Source: Neckera pumila
Lineage: Eukaryota; Streptophyta; Bryopsida; Hypnales; Neckeraceae
Assembly (NCBI GenBank): GCA_963969595.1
Contig: OZ018409.1
Span: 21,732,975 to 21,796,974, forward strand
Direction: 5' to 3'
DNA: 64,000 nucleotides
The notes beneath the pieces were generated by a model that was given only the letters and a program-made list of their open reading frames with translations, was not told the DNA's origin and did no database searches. The translations under genes and the position numbers were made by a program. Shown one piece after another: positions 11,926-24,289 of this stretch. Position 1 is the first letter of the stretch. The number at the start of each line of letters is the position of its first letter.

Positions 11926-12848
11926 TTAACCCCTAAAGGCCCAAGGCCTTTTTTTTTGCCAAAAAACACTTAAAACTGCCATTTCTATAGTAAAGAGTGA
12001 AAAAAACTGAAAATTGTTTTTTTTGCACATCTAATTGTAGGATCTTACACCTAACTAGTATGAGAATGTGTAGAAAAAATTTCAAGATTCTTGACCGCAA
12101 AGATTGCAAGATATTTGCATTTAAAGTGAAAAAAACAAGTTTTTTTGCACATTGTGGGACTAGACTTTTTGACTTTGAACATTTTTAACTTTAAAATTAT
12201 GCAATATAGAGTTTTGAGCTTTAAATTTTTATAGTAGAGAATTGAGTTGAGAGTCTAGGGAAAAAAAAGAAATTCAAAAAAGCTTAATTGTCATTCTTAA
12301 GAAAATTGTTAAGTAGAAGTAGATACAAGATAGAAGGAAAATCTAAAATATTAATATCTCTTATAAGGACTTAAAATGCACTAATTCAAATGGTGAGATT
12401 GTTCTAGCAAGAAAACTAAACTATGTGGAACTTTTTTTTTTGAAAAATTGCAAAAATTGCATTTTGAAATAAATCCTACAAGTTATTTTTTCAAAAAGAT
12501 GCTCTAATTGCTCAAAAAACAAGATTGCCCATAACTTTCTCATAAAAAATCCAAATGAAATGAATAAAATCTCTTTAGATATACAAAAAAATAATCTATA
12601 AGAAAAAAAAAATTTAATTAGAATTTTTGCAAATTCTTTGTTGCTGCCCCTTCTTCCCTATTTTGAGCTTATTTGGGTATAACTTTTGATCATGGACACT
12701 AATTGGAAAATTAATTATATTTCCACAAAGCTTAGCATTTTTTCTATCTTCCAAAAAAGTTTCAAAAAATTACAACAAAAATGCAGCCCGTAGATACTTG
12801 CCCAAAATTTCATTTGTCCCAGAGGGACAATGGTTCTTTAGGAGTTAA
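11926..12848. mobile_element. TTAA element, full-length copy B (923 bp)
   Basis: The left end is TTAA/CCCCTAAAGGCCCAAGG at 11926 and the right end TTCTTTAGGAG/TTAA at 12848. Inside the right end is GTCCCAGAGGGACAATGG, and inside the left end GCCAAAAAACAC. The body aligns along its length with copies at 16838-17747 (opposite orientation) and 37110-38037. There is no open frame above about 70 codons. TTAA duplication and CCC..GGG termini are the signature of piggyBac-type elements, here non-autonomous. Confidence 0.8.
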
Positions 12849-13373
12849 TAATATGAACAATGCTCAATTGTTTCTTTGGATGCATTTAGGTGTTTTTAGT
12901 GCTAGGTTGGTCAAAAAACCTTGGCAATGGAAAATTTTTACAGACATTGGAGTCCAGATAGCATTAGCTTTTTATTGGAAATCAAGTATTCAATGATACT
13001 CTTCATCTATTCATTTATAATTCTACTTGAATTATTAAAAAAATAAAATATTGATGAACAATTTGAAAAAATGTATTTGCTACTGTGGAGTGATGATTTT
13101 TTAATTATAGAATGATACAATAATATAAATATACATCATAATACTTACAATATAAAATAAATATAGAGAGAGAATTTAGATATTTTGAACATATATTGCA
13201 TTTGATATAATGTATTTCACTTTATTTTCAAAAATTAAGAGTGTCACGATGTGAGATATAAAAATGTTTATCATCATTATTTTGATTGGGTGTGATTGAA
13301 CTCACTTGAAGAAAATGAATAGAAAAAAAAGGGGCATGATAAGAACCATAGTTTAGTCCAATAATGGAGCTTG

Positions 13374-14193
13374 TTAACCCTTAACTACTTGAGCGACTAA
13401 ATATGGTGGGTCCAAAATTTCAGGCTCGTTTCAAGGTGGGCAGTTAAATTCCTTTGACCAGTTTAAAATTTTTTACAAGTAGTTTTGGAGGTTAACTATT
13501 GAATACTTTTATTTTTCACTAAAAAAGGTAAATATTTGATTTTTGAGAGGTCCTCAAAAGCATATACGTCTCATTGAGGAAGAGTAAAGCTTACAAATTT
13601 TATTTGATTTCTCGACTTTAAGCAAAGTTTGCCAATTTTACTTGAATTGAGATCTAAAAAGTTGTTCTTATTCATTTGCTTTGAAAATGGTCCCAATGGA
13701 AAGAGTAAAGTGTTTCCATGATTTTCACCGTTGAAAATTTAAACATGCAAGTGTTGATTTGGAGTTATTTGCGTTTTCTACTTATAAAAAAATTGCATTT
13801 CAACAATTGCAAGGTGGATTGTGTAATGAGTTTGATAGCTTTTCATATGAAACTAAATTTTTTGAAAGTGTATTTTAGTGTGCTAACATATTTTGTAGTT
13901 GTTCATGTCACTTCCAATTTCCAAAAAAATTTATATGCAAATTTCTCAAACATTGTGGGGAGGGGCAACATACTAAAAATAGAAAATATACATTTCTCTT
14001 GTTACAATCTCACAACTCCTATGCAATTTTGCACTCAAAATTGGTATTCATACTAATAAGCTAGCTATTTAAACATCTATAAGGTTAGATTTTGAAAAAA
14101 ATAATAATTTGCATCATTGGAGATAACTATAAGTCCATGCTCTTTTTTCATAGGAAGAACACACTTGGAAAGGATTAGGCACTTAGGAGTTAA
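13374..14193. mobile_element. Candidate diverged TTAA element (820 bp)
   Basis: The left end reads TTAA/CCCTTAACTACTTG and the right end CACTTAGGAG/TTAA; the inverse of the right end, TTAACTCCTAAGTG, resembles the left end only in part. The interior does not clearly match the 0.92-kb family. TTAA is frequent in such AT-rich DNA, so chance is possible. Confidence 0.35.
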
Positions 14194-16315
14194 CTTATCT
14201 CAAATATTATACATCTTGTCAGTTTAGGGAGGTAGGTAGCAAGTTGAATGTACAACCTTCTTGCATTATCACCCTAGCAATGCTAAGCCACAAGCCATTT
14301 GTGTACCTCAATGAGTCTATCAAGGCTCAAATTTGGATTGGACAAGGTTGTAGAAACTTAATCAGCCACCTAAGTTTGTAACTTGGCGGATGATTTTGCT
14401 TTCATGAGACTTTTATTGCCTCTGTTCATTGATTGTAGGGTCCTATTTCTGAGATAGTTTCACGTTTTATGTAACTTTAGATAAGTTTGTTGAAACAAAA
14501 AGTGAAGCTTGGATTTTGAAGGATTGTAACTCAACTTAGGAAATATGGATAGAATTATAGGGAGAAAAAATTGGCGAATGGATGAAATTTAATCCCTGTA
14601 GTGTTGTATGGGATTGAAATCCACTTAGTTGGATAAAATGGAGGATAAAAGACGGCCTTCTCCTTCTTCAATGGCATAAATTTTTTGGTTTGCCGTATGT
14701 TTGAAGAGACATAACAAGATGTATGTTATGCATTTTGGATTGAAAGTTTAGGAGGGTATTTTCCTTCTTATTGTGATTTCAAAAAATTATGATTCACTCT
14801 ATTTAGAGTTTGTATATGAAATTTAGGCTTCAAGAAATGAAAGAAGGCCAACTGCAAATTTGAAGGCATAATATTTGAACGCCTACAAAAGTTTTGGTTA
14901 GAAAGTATCTAGTTTTTATATTTGGTATGACTTCGTATTGAGATTTTGTCTTTCTAAAGAGTCATAGGACTCTTAGTTTGAAGTTAGGAAGTAACAAATA
15001 TAGCCTTAGAAGTAAAGTAGTATAGAATTGCAGCAGGATTTTAGAGTCTCAATTTAAACCTGTTATAGATAACAAAATATAGAAGATTTTTAATTGAAAT
15101 TTGGATGTTATATATATGAAGAAGTTGGGTTTTCAAAATTCATGGTACAAATCATTCAGAGCTCTTATGAGATAAAAAGGTCCATAGAAATAAAAAGGTG
15201 TCGAGTTGCCCCTAAAGATAGAAGGAGAGACTTCAACTTGCTAATAAAGTTGGAAAATAAGAGATTTCAATTTGAAATCTAGAATATTTATAGAAATTTG
15301 TGTTAGCTTTTCAAAAATCTATTATGTTCTTTATTTATAATTTTAGAGCAACGGTTACACTCATGTCAATGTTGGATATACTTCTAAAGACTTGTATAGT
15401 TTGTACACAAGTTATAAAAAATCCTATGCCAAAATTTGGCATTATATCTAACTTATTTATTTTTTATACATGAATGAAATATTACATATGACGCATAAGA
15501 CTTTTATATGAATACGCAATATTATGCATGACTCATACAACTCCAATATGAATACATGATATTATCTTTGACTTACACAACCTCTGTATATGGTGTATAT
15601 AAATACAAATACGACCTGGGTTTGTATGTATTATATTTGTATGGATGTATTGTATTTCATACATATCACACGAGCATTGATATACATCTATTTGTACATG
15701 CTTTAATTAAATTAGTGTATGTACGTATATAGAGTACATTCACTATATTTTTACTTTCATGTGATTAAAGGTTCTTTTATGCCTTGGATCAAATCTACTC
15801 ATAGCTTAAAACCTGGTATTTTCCTAAGGCAGAACTTCTCTATTTGAAAATGATAATTTCAAATTTTGAACAAAAAACGTAAATTTCCTACCACTAATAG
15901 AAGATATATAATATTTTCAAGTTCTGAATTCATTATAGTAACTCCAAAGGTTTATTTTGACCAATAGCAGGCATTGAACCCTATATTTGTCAATACAAAA
16001 TCCCCAAAGATCTAAAACCTATGGTTGGCTAGTTGCAATGTGGACCTTTTTAATTCCCGTATTATTTTTTAAAATTCTAAATTCTTCTATCCTTTGGTTT
16101 GGAAATTAATTGGATTCAAAGGTTCCCTCAAAAAACTTTGTAGCTCTTTTAATTGAAAAGATATTGAATTTTGTTTAGATAAAGACCCATGGCTGCAAAG
16201 TAGACCTTTTCAACTCCCATATTTATTCTCTTTAAATTCAATTCTTCCGACCTTCATATTGGAAATTTACTTTAAGATTTGGGATTTTTGCACAAAATTT
16301 TTAGGATGAATGCTA
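14194..16315. other. AT-rich intergenic stretch, no gene seen
   Basis: No open frame with codon structure or family resemblance and no clear inverted ends were found. The right part grades into the dispersed repeat that begins near 16316. Confidence 0.5.
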
Positions 16316-17990
16316 ATTGTCCTAATCTATGTGTTAAACTTTATTTAAGGCCATTTTCATAAACATTGCAAAAGTTAGAAGTTCTTTAAACAATAAATGT
16401 CAAATTGGACAAGCTAAAAATATATTTTGAAAAATAAAAAATGAATTTTATTGGATTTCATAGATTAATACCTATTCATTGTCATTGTATTCAAGAACAT
16501 TTGAATTGTTCAATTTCAAAGAATGAAGTGAAAGTAATGAAGAAGATTTTTTTGTGGGTAATGAAGGTAGGAAAATATATGAAGTCATTTTTTAACTTAA
16601 TTTTTAAATTTTAAAAGAAAGAATATATACTAACAATTTCCTATAAAATTTTCACTATTAAAATTAATAATTTTCACTATTAAAATTAATAATTTTCAAA
16701 TTTTATAAAATTTATTAAAAATTCAGTTTTTTCTTTTATGTAGTACTACCTTCCACATTATAAAATTTTACAGATAAAAGTGAATTTTTTATCATATACT
16801 CTTAACCCCTCTTCTAATATATTAACTAAATTGCATATTAACCCCTAAAAGCCCGTTGTCCCTTTGGGGGACAAATGCGTTTTCGGGCAGGTACCTACGG
16901 GCTGAAATTTTCTCCTGATTTTTTGAAATTTTTTTGGAGGTAGAAAAGCTGACTAGCTTTGTGGGAATATAACTTTTTTCACAATTGATGCCCGGATCAA
17001 AAGTTATGACCAAATAAGCTCAAGCACTCGAGCAGCAAAAAAAAGTGCATTTTTTTTTTTTTTTGGTATTTTGTTTTCTCATAGATTATATTTTTGTCTA
17101 TTTGAAAAGCTTTTATTCATTTCATTTGGATTTGTTATGAGTAAGTTATGGACATTCTTGTTTTTCGGACAGTTAGAGCATCTTTTTGAAAAAAATAACT
17201 TGTAGGACTCATTTGTGAATGCAAATTTTCAAATTTTTCAAATTTTCTTTTGGCATGGTTTAGTTTACTTGCTAGAATAATCTCACCATCGGGATTAGTG
17301 CATTTTAGTTCCATCTAAAATATATGAATCTTTTAGATTTTCCTTCTATCTTGTACCTACTTCTACTTAACAATTTTTTTAATAATGAAAATTAGTTTTT
17401 TTTAATTTTTTTTTGGTAAATTGTCAATTCAATTCTCCACTATAAACATTTAGAGCTCAAAACTTTGTAGTGCAAAAATTTGAAATTAAAAATGTTCAAA
17501 GTCAAAAAATGTAGTCCCACAATGTGCTGAAAAACTTATTTTCTTAACTTTAAACGTAGATATCTTGCAATCTGTGCGGTCAAAAATTCTGAAATTTTTT
17601 CTACACATTCTCAAACTAGTTAGGTGTAAGATCCTATATTTAGATTTGCAAAAAAAACATTTTTAATTTTTTTTCACTCTTTGCTAAAAAAATGGCAGTT
17701 TTGGGTGTTTTTTGGTAGAAAAAAGACCTTGGGTCTTTTGGGGTTAAGGGTAATAAATTTTTTTCTAAAAATGTTAAAAGACAAAACTTTACCTTTTCGA
17801 AGAGCTGAAAAATTCTATATTTTGAAGTTTAAGTATATTAAACTTGCAGTAGGTGGGGATATTCATTCTAAAATTTAGAGAGGATGTACTTGAACAAGTC
17901 ATCTAAAAGATCCTATGGTTGGGTTCATTGAAAAATAAATATAGGTGAAGATTTTAGCCTTATTTTGGAGATGATTCAACTTTGGAGATG
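16316..17990. repeat. Dispersed repeat, copy interrupted by a TTAA element
   Basis: The flanks 16316-16837 and 17748-17990 together match, in the same order and orientation, the continuous stretch near 38800-39520. Shared landmarks are ATAGATTAATACCTAT, CAGTTTTTTCTTT and TTTTTTTCTAAAAAT. The break is exactly where the element at 16838-17747 sits. A 22-bp unit near 16655-16700 is tandemly doubled. Confidence 0.65.
16838..17747. mobile_element. TTAA element, full-length copy C (910 bp), inverted
   Basis: The left end is TTAA/CCCCTAAAAGCCCG and the right end GGTCTTTTGGGG/TTAA. Read on the opposite strand, the body follows copies B and F: GTCCCTTTGGGGGACAAA lies near one end and a T-rich stretch with CCAAAAAACACC near the other. 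It splits a dispersed repeat whose second copy near 39.28 kb has only one TTA(T)A at the matching point. This is good evidence for insertion with TTAA duplication. Confidence 0.85.
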
Positions 17991-18286
17991 AGTAATTTAA
18001 AAGAATGTAAAATTTTTACAACGAACAAAAGACATGTGATCTTATTTTTACAAAATAAATACAAAGTATCACATTCATAGGTACTTGCAAATGAAGTTTG
18101 AAAAAGTGGTGTTAGGCTTGTTCTTTGAGGGTTATAAATCTATAGACTTTAGTTGATGTGAAAGCCTTAGTAGTTGTGAACTTGTTGTGGTGAACTTTAG
18201 AGGTATATGTTGAATAATAGTAGTAAGGTTGGATCCTACATTCTTCAATAGAAGAAAATCAAACATCTTGAATCCCATTGGTCAGC

Positions 18287-19100
18287 TTAACCTCTAAAGT
18301 TCCAAGGCCTTTTCTCCATCAAAAACCACTCAAAATTGCCATTTTTGTTGCAAAGTGCAGAAAACTTAAAAAAATAAAATTTTAGCATATCTAACCAAAA
18401 TATCTTTTACTAGACTAGTATATAAATTTGTGGAAGAAATTTCAAAAACTTTGACCACGTAGATTGCAAAATATTTGCATTTAAAGTGAAGAATAAAAGT
18501 TTTTTTGTACCTTACTTGACTAGGTTTTTGGCTTTGAATCATCTTCACTTAAACTTTTTGCACTAGTGATTTTGAATTTCTAAATTTTTTGTTGAAGAAT
18601 TGAATTGAGAAAAAAATCATAAAATACACACTTAATTTTCACTCATTAAAAAATTATTATATAGAAATAGGTTCAAGATTGAAGGAAAACCTAAATTGTT
18701 AATAGCTCTCAGATGGAATTGGAACACACTATTTTCATCATTGGAGTTGTTCTAGCAAAATATCTCAACCTCGTGAAACTTTTTTTTTTAATTGAGAAAA
18801 TTGCTAGTTCAAAAATCAATCCTACAAGTTTGTTTTTTAAGCAGATGCTCCAATTGCCCAAAAAATAAGATCATCCATAACTTTTGCATAACAAATCCAA
18901 TAGAATGAATCAAAGATACCATATAGATAAAATTACAATATATAGAAAATAATTTTAAGAAATTTTAAAAAAAATTTGTAGAAAAGAGGTTCTGCCCGAC
19001 AAACCTAAAAAAGGGCTTTTTGTACCATAACTTTTTGTCTCAGGCATCAATTGAAATAAAATTATATTCCCACAAAGCTAAAGTATTTTTTTTTTTTTGT
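18287..19100. mobile_element. TTAA element copy D, right end lost
   Basis: The left end TTAA/CCTCTAAAGTTCCAAGG and the following body match copies B and F for about 800 bp (shared AAAACCACTCAAAATTGCC and a C/A-rich AGGCATCAATTGAAATAAA segment). The alignment stops in a T-run near 19090-19100; no right terminus is present. Confidence 0.65.
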
Positions 19101-19297
19101 AAACTAATTGAAAGACCAAAGGTTCTTATTGGTTCCTTCAAAATCTTTTGAACTCCTACAATTGAAAAAATATAATAGGCTTCAAAATTGTAATATTTCT
19201 GTCTTGTCTTCATTTCATCATTCTAGTCATGGCTTCAATTTTAACTGTGACTTCAAAGGCAAACCATGGTCGCATTAAAGGTGTGTATATGTGTGTA

Positions 19298-19301
19298 TAT
19301 G

Positions 19302-19332
<31 letters not shown>

Positions 19333-19370
19333 ATATCTGTGTGTGTGTGTCTATATGTCTGTGTGTGTGG
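19298..19370. repeat. TA/TG microsatellite
   Basis: Alternating GTATAT, TATA and TGTG runs form a compound dinucleotide repeat. No coding sense. Confidence 0.8.
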
Positions 19371-19687
19371 TAATATTCAAAATCCAAATGTCATTCTAAA
19401 AATTAGCTAAACCGATTCTGACCTCAAGGTCATCACTAGAACTAAAATGTTGAATAATTACAAAACCATGTGGGGGGCTTTTCTATTGAATTCGATAATA
19501 AGCTCATCAAACTTTTTTGGTCATTTTGACCTTTGAGGTAAGGTGAAAACATCCCAAACCGTTTGTGCACCTATTCTTGATAAGTAGACATCTATGGAAA
19601 GTGTCCATGAAAATACATTTAAACCATTTCCATTATGTTGAAATGATTTATTTTGATGATTTTGGGTGTTTTGATCTCATTGGAACT

Positions 19688-20010
19688 TTAACCCATCATG
19701 ACCAAGGCCATTTTCTATCAAAAACCATTCAAAACTGCCATTTCTGTTGTGTTTGTCCAAAGACAATTTTTTTAATATCTAAATATAGGATCTTGTATTT
19801 TACTTGTCTATGATTATGTGGTTTCATATAGTATCAAAGTTTCATCAAGTTTGAACTTATAGATTGGAAGATATGAGCATTCTAAGCTGGAAAAAAACTT
19901 CTTTAGAACGTTGCCCTACAATTTCAACTAACTTTGACCCCCATTTGTGGAATTTTTTGCACAAAAGACTTTGAATTTAAAAATCTATCATGATGAGGAT
20001 AATGTTATAC
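19688..20010. mobile_element. TTAA element copy E, left end fragment
   Basis: It starts TTAA/CCCATCATGACCAAGGCC, followed by AAAACCATTCAAAACTGCC as in copies D and F. It then continues with the same order of landmarks (GGATCTTGTATTTTACTTG, AAGATATGAGCATTC) as copy F. The right half is missing. Confidence 0.55.
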
Positions 20011-20513
20011 ATATGTCCAACAAATTTTACGTCAAGAAAATGTGTAGAACACATCAATAAAAATCTTGCAGTGATACAATGCTTGGAGAATCAACAATAC
20101 ACTAGCCTTTTTGCATCATGTTTTCTACCTTCTAATTTCAATACTCAAAAATTCCAATGTTGAATTGAAACATTTATTTATCTATGATGTGTTCAAAAAA
20201 AATTTGAAAAAAAAAAGTAACACTCAAATTTCTATTGAAATTAGAAGGCTTTCAAGAGCCAAAGTCTTGTGGGCAATGGAAAAAAGGGACCCAGTTTGTT
20301 CTCCTACATTCTTGATATGTTCTCTACAATGTTCTCTGCTCCCCTTCCTATTTCCATCCCCCTTCTCTATCCCTTCTCCGCAACGGTGCTAGTGTGTGAG
20401 CCCAAGAATGCAAGCTTGTGAGCATTGAGCCTACAATATAGGTACATATTATATAGATACTACACACTATAGAAGGTGTATGCATCATAAACACCTATAA
20501 TATGGGTTTTTGT

Positions 20514-20516
<3 letters not shown>

Positions 20517-20550
<34 letters not shown>
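20517..20550. repeat. AT microsatellite
   Basis: About 17 consecutive AT units. It lies between inverted copies of a segment containing GAGCCTA (near 20435 and 20615), so it may be the centre of an old MITE spanning about 20394-20632; the arms are imperfect. Confidence 0.7.
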
Positions 20551-20552
<2 letters not shown>

Positions 20553-20964
20553 TATAATCATAGACAATTTCTAAAATATATACACCTAAAATACAGGTGT
20601 GTATTATTCTAGGCTCAAGGGCTCACACTCCTATGCTCATATAATAGCACCCCTCCCCTTCTCCCCTCCCCTCCCTTCTCTATTCCCCTCCTTGCTCCAC
20701 TATCCCTCACCCGCACACCGCCTTGTCCCTTACAACGTGCCCCTCTCCAGTCAATAAAACTTTGGCTATCCAGTTTGCCTTTAAAGTTGAATTTTGTCTT
20801 AAACAACCTATAATTTTTCATCCAAAATCAAGTTAAAAAAAAAATTATATATCTACAAATTTCTCGTAGGACCACACCTTTTCAAAAAAATTCAAAATGT
20901 TTCATAAAAAATTGAGATCATAGAAACCTATACGAACTCCAAATTGTTTGCCAAAGGATAATGG

Positions 20965-21190
20965 TCCCTTGGCCAAGGTAGTCACTAAACTGCTTCAAAG
21001 GTATGGATGGGACTTTAATCCTTGAAGGTTGCTGAGGACCAAAAGTGTCCCATGGATGAATGACTTCATTCTTTACAATAGAAACAAAGAATGTACCTAT
21101 TGGTCCAATAATCAAAGCATTTTAGTGACTACCTTGGCCAAAGGGTTTGCATTGCATCCTTCAAGGGTTAAAGTCCCATCCATACCTTAA
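20965..21190. mobile_element. Miniature TTAA element inside crossing inverted repeats
   Basis: The core 21015-21171 is bounded by TTAA/TCCTTGAAGGTTGC and GCATCCTTCAAGGG/TTAA (157 bp). Its inverted symmetry runs on outside the TTAA as GGTATGGATGGGACT (left) and AGTCCCATCCATACC (right). A second inverted pair, TTGGCCAAGGTAGTCACTAAA near 20969-20989 and its inverse near 21121-21141, crosses the first pair (order a, b, a', b'). The internal AGGACCAAAAGTGTCC also occurs in the element at 57091-57302. Confidence 0.55.
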
Positions 21191-22048
21191 TTTAGGCCAT
21201 TTGTTTTGTTTTGTTTTGTTTTTTATGGTGAGATCTCCTAGACTATAAGTCCCCCAATTGCATTTTGGGTACCTAACAACAAATAGGGGTGCATAGGCTT
21301 GGTTTTGTGGCATTTGGACCTATGGTGTGAAAGATGTTAAGTTTTGAAGTTTTTTATGAATTAAAAAATTAGAAAAAATACTTTCACTTATATTTTGACT
21401 ATGAAAATTGCACATGGCACACTAGTTGAAGTGAAAACACCTTAAATACCGTCAAAATAAGTCATTTCAACATAGTTGGGAAACACCTAGGCATGTCATT
21501 AGGAGAAAAATGGAGCCTCTGGAAGGCCACCACTTCTGCACCAACAGTGAAAATAGCTGCTTACTTAACCTAAGAAAATCATTTTTTTGCCAAAAAAAAG
21601 TTTGCGAAAAAAAGTTTGAAAAATTTGAAAAAGTACTTTTTTTAATATTTTTTTTGCTATTCATTGTTGAATTCATCAGTGAATTCACTTTTTTGTTTTG
21701 TTTTGTTTTTCTGGACACAAATAAAGGGAACCCTTTACTGCAAGAAATAAAATACAATAGCAGACTGGGCACAACAAGCAAAAAAAAAGAAAAAAAAAAA
21801 CAAAAACAGGAAAAAGGAAAAAGCCAAGCGCCCCGGGGGAGCAACGTGAGTTCAGTTTTCCAAGGGAAGAGGCCTTCCGGCGGCCCGATATTTTTCACAT
21901 GCGATTTCAGGCGACCTTGGGCCCTCTTGAACACGATTTTTTTTATTTTTTTATTTTAACAAAAGTAAAGAGAACCTTTACTGCAAGAAAAGACAGTCCT
22001 TGCAAGAGCCCCGATTTAATTTTTAATTTTTTTAAATTTAAAATTTCT
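21190..22048. other. Mixed region, weak coding-like traces
   Basis: No gene is recognised. On the minus strand near 21830-21930 a GC-richer run reads FKRAQGRLKSHVKNIGPPEG and onward, without a matching family. A motif with AACCCTTTACTGCAAGAAA near 21730 recurs, slightly changed, near 21972-21991, so the segment between may be an insertion or a duplication product. Confidence 0.3.
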
Positions 22049-22221
22049 TTACAATTGATCAAATTCATTGGCGGATGTGCCACCCAGGAACATCCTGTCT
22101 GCTTCGAGCTCTGACTGGAACTCTGGAAGTCCGCCGGAATTCTGACGGTTGTAGGCCACGACCAGTCCCCAAAGCCGAAAATACTCCAAAAGACCATCGA
22201 ATTTCTGTGGCCAGCCTTCAA
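22049..22221 (-). CDS. Possible terminal exon of an unrecognised gene
   Basis: After a strong acceptor (TGTCCCCCAG) at 22222-22223, 57 codons are open to a TAA at 22051-22049. They read GWPQKFDGLLEYFRLWGLVV, then AYNRQNSGGLPEFQSELEAD and RMFLGGTSANEFDQL. The composition is unlike the flanking AT-rich DNA, and third positions are mixed as in the real exons of this window. No upstream exon was found on the minus strand, so it may be a captured or orphaned exon fragment. Confidence 0.35.
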
Positions 22222-23595
22222 CTGGGGGACATGCGCATTTAAAAAAAGGGATTAGAAAACAGAAAACAAATGGCATCGCACATGGCAAGAGATCACATGA
22301 ACCAACGACGCAGCTCCGTTGATCCTTCCAATCCCTGCTGGACACGCTGGAAGACAGACAAATCTAAAACTACCTAAGCGGGCCAGGCGATGGAAAGGGG
22401 GAAATGGCCGCAAAGGAGTGGAGGCGGGAATAGGGGAGCAGGGGGCGACCAATGGACAAACAAACCAACAAACCAACAAACCCGGGCCAACAGAACAAAA
22501 CCTAGGCCAACAGAACAGAACCCGGGCAAATAAAACCCGGGCAGAGGGAAGGAGTCAGCTCAAAACAGTTTTTTTTTTTTTCAAAGTGGCGATACTGAAT
22601 GTTATAGTGGGTGCTCCAAATTTCAACATTCATTCACATATTGGATAGAAAATATCATATTAGAACATATCACATATTCCTAATTCAATTTTCATCCACA
22701 ATCTGGCGATTTCATCCATTTTTTTAAAATTTGAAGTATTCTGGCGATTTTCCACCTTTTTAGTACCAATTTTTGTGTTTCAAAATGAGCTATCATCCAC
22801 CACATTTTTTGTGTTTCAAAATGAAATGACATATCAATTGAGGGATATTTAAATGTTTGATGATGTATTCTTCCTTTTGCAATGGATGAAGTTGTTGCAT
22901 TTGCTACAAAACATTCAAAGACGGTACTACTTATTGTTTCCATTTGGATGACTGTGTGCATAATTGGATGAATACACAAGCTCTCATCTACCACATTTTT
23001 TGTATTTCTGAATGACTTCAACCCTTCAGCGGTCGGGTTGGTGACCATGGAAATCATCCCTTTTGGTTCTGTATGACATCATCAAATTTAAAGAAAACCG
23101 AAAGTATTCATTGGGGGTCACACTATTTAGCAAGATCTCTCCTTTTTGCACAAAATTCCAAGGATGAATAATCCCACTTTTGTCTATCAGTAGTATCCTT
23201 CATAAAAAATTCTTTGTCATCCATCACACAAAACCCCCGTCCTTGACGTCATTTCCGGGCTTAAAAAAACCCTTCCCGAGTGGGTTCATGAAACTGAAGA
23301 TCGACTACATTCTCTGTGTTTCCGAATGAACTTAAAAAGAAACCCTTCCACAGTGGGTTCATGGAACTGAACTGAAGTTCGCTTTCTGCACTTCCCCCAA
23401 AATGAAATGAAATTTAAAAAAAAAAAATCCACCAAAACCCTTCAAAAGGAAATACCCTTATTAGAAGGGACAGACAGACCGGGGGTTGGGGCCCCGGGTT
23501 GGGTGATGAGATTAATAAATCCTCAAGTGCCGTTCCTGCCCCCAAAATAACTAAGGAATTTTGTTTTGCAATGGATTTCCATTTGTTTTCAAAGA
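22222..23595. other. No gene seen; short local repeats
   Basis: The stretch has a CAACAAACC/CCCGGGC-rich run near 22450-22550 and repeated ACATTTTTTGTGTTTC motifs near 22770-23010. GTGGGTTCATG(A/G)AACTGAA occurs twice, near 23280 and 23355. No coding frame is supported. Confidence 0.4.
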
Positions 23596-24250
23596 AACTA
23601 ATGTGGCCCTGTGCCGATGCCACAGCCAAAACAAAAGCAAAGATAATTTTCTAATTATTAAAGTCATAATAAAACTTTGAAATTCAATAACTTCCGCATC
23701 ATGGGTCCAAACGCCACGGAACCAAGCCCGTGCACCCCTCCTCGCCGAGAAGTTTCCGATGGTACCAAGCACGCGGCCGGGGGACGCACGGTCCAGGAGA
23801 TCTCAACGTAACAAACAAATAAACAAAACAAACAAACAACCGAATTTAAGGTATAGACTAGTGTAGCCTTGTGCCGCTGCCACGGCCAAAATCATATTAA
23901 AAGTAATTTTCTAATTTTCTAATTTATAATAAAAACTTTGAAATTCAGTAACTTTTGCACAATAGGTCCAAACGCCACGAAACCAAGCCCATGTACCCCT
24001 CCTCGCCGAGCCCTTTCCGACGGTACCAAGATTGCCACCAAAATCAAAGTAAAAGTAATTTTCTAATTTTTTGATCCATAAATACTTTGAAATTCAATAA
24101 CTTCCTCACTGTGGGTCCAAATGCCACGAAACCAAGCCCGTGCACCCCTCCTCGCCGAGAGCTTTCCAATGGTACCAGGCACGCCCCTGGGGGACGCGCG
24201 GTCCGGGAGATCTCAACGTAACAAAACAAACAAACAACTAAACTTAAGGT
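23596..24250 (+). repeat. Repeat cluster 1, about three degenerate units
   Basis: Each unit has CCAAAATCA(A/T)A, a TAATTTTCTAATTTT run and CTTTGAAATTCAATAACTT. The GC-rich block that follows is AACGCCACGAAACCAAGCCC then GTGCACCCCTCCTCGCCGAG. Complete units go on to GGTACCAAGCACGCGGCC and end with ACAAACAAACAACCGAACTT-like runs. The same family forms a second cluster at 32722-33520, so the two clusters bracket the truncated DUF7950-like gene. The origin is unknown; no transposon ends are evident. Confidence 0.75.
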
Positions 24251-24289
24251 ATGGATAAAAGGAAGAAAGAATAATAATTAAGAAACTCA

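Noticed and set aside
16802..16815. Extra TTAACCCCT motif just left of element C
   Set aside because: It has no partner end at a fitting distance and belongs to the surrounding dispersed repeat; treated as chance.
21467..21934. Minus-strand open frame (155 codons)
   Set aside because: Most of it translates A/T homopolymer runs into Phe/Lys stretches; only a short GC-rich part looks coding.
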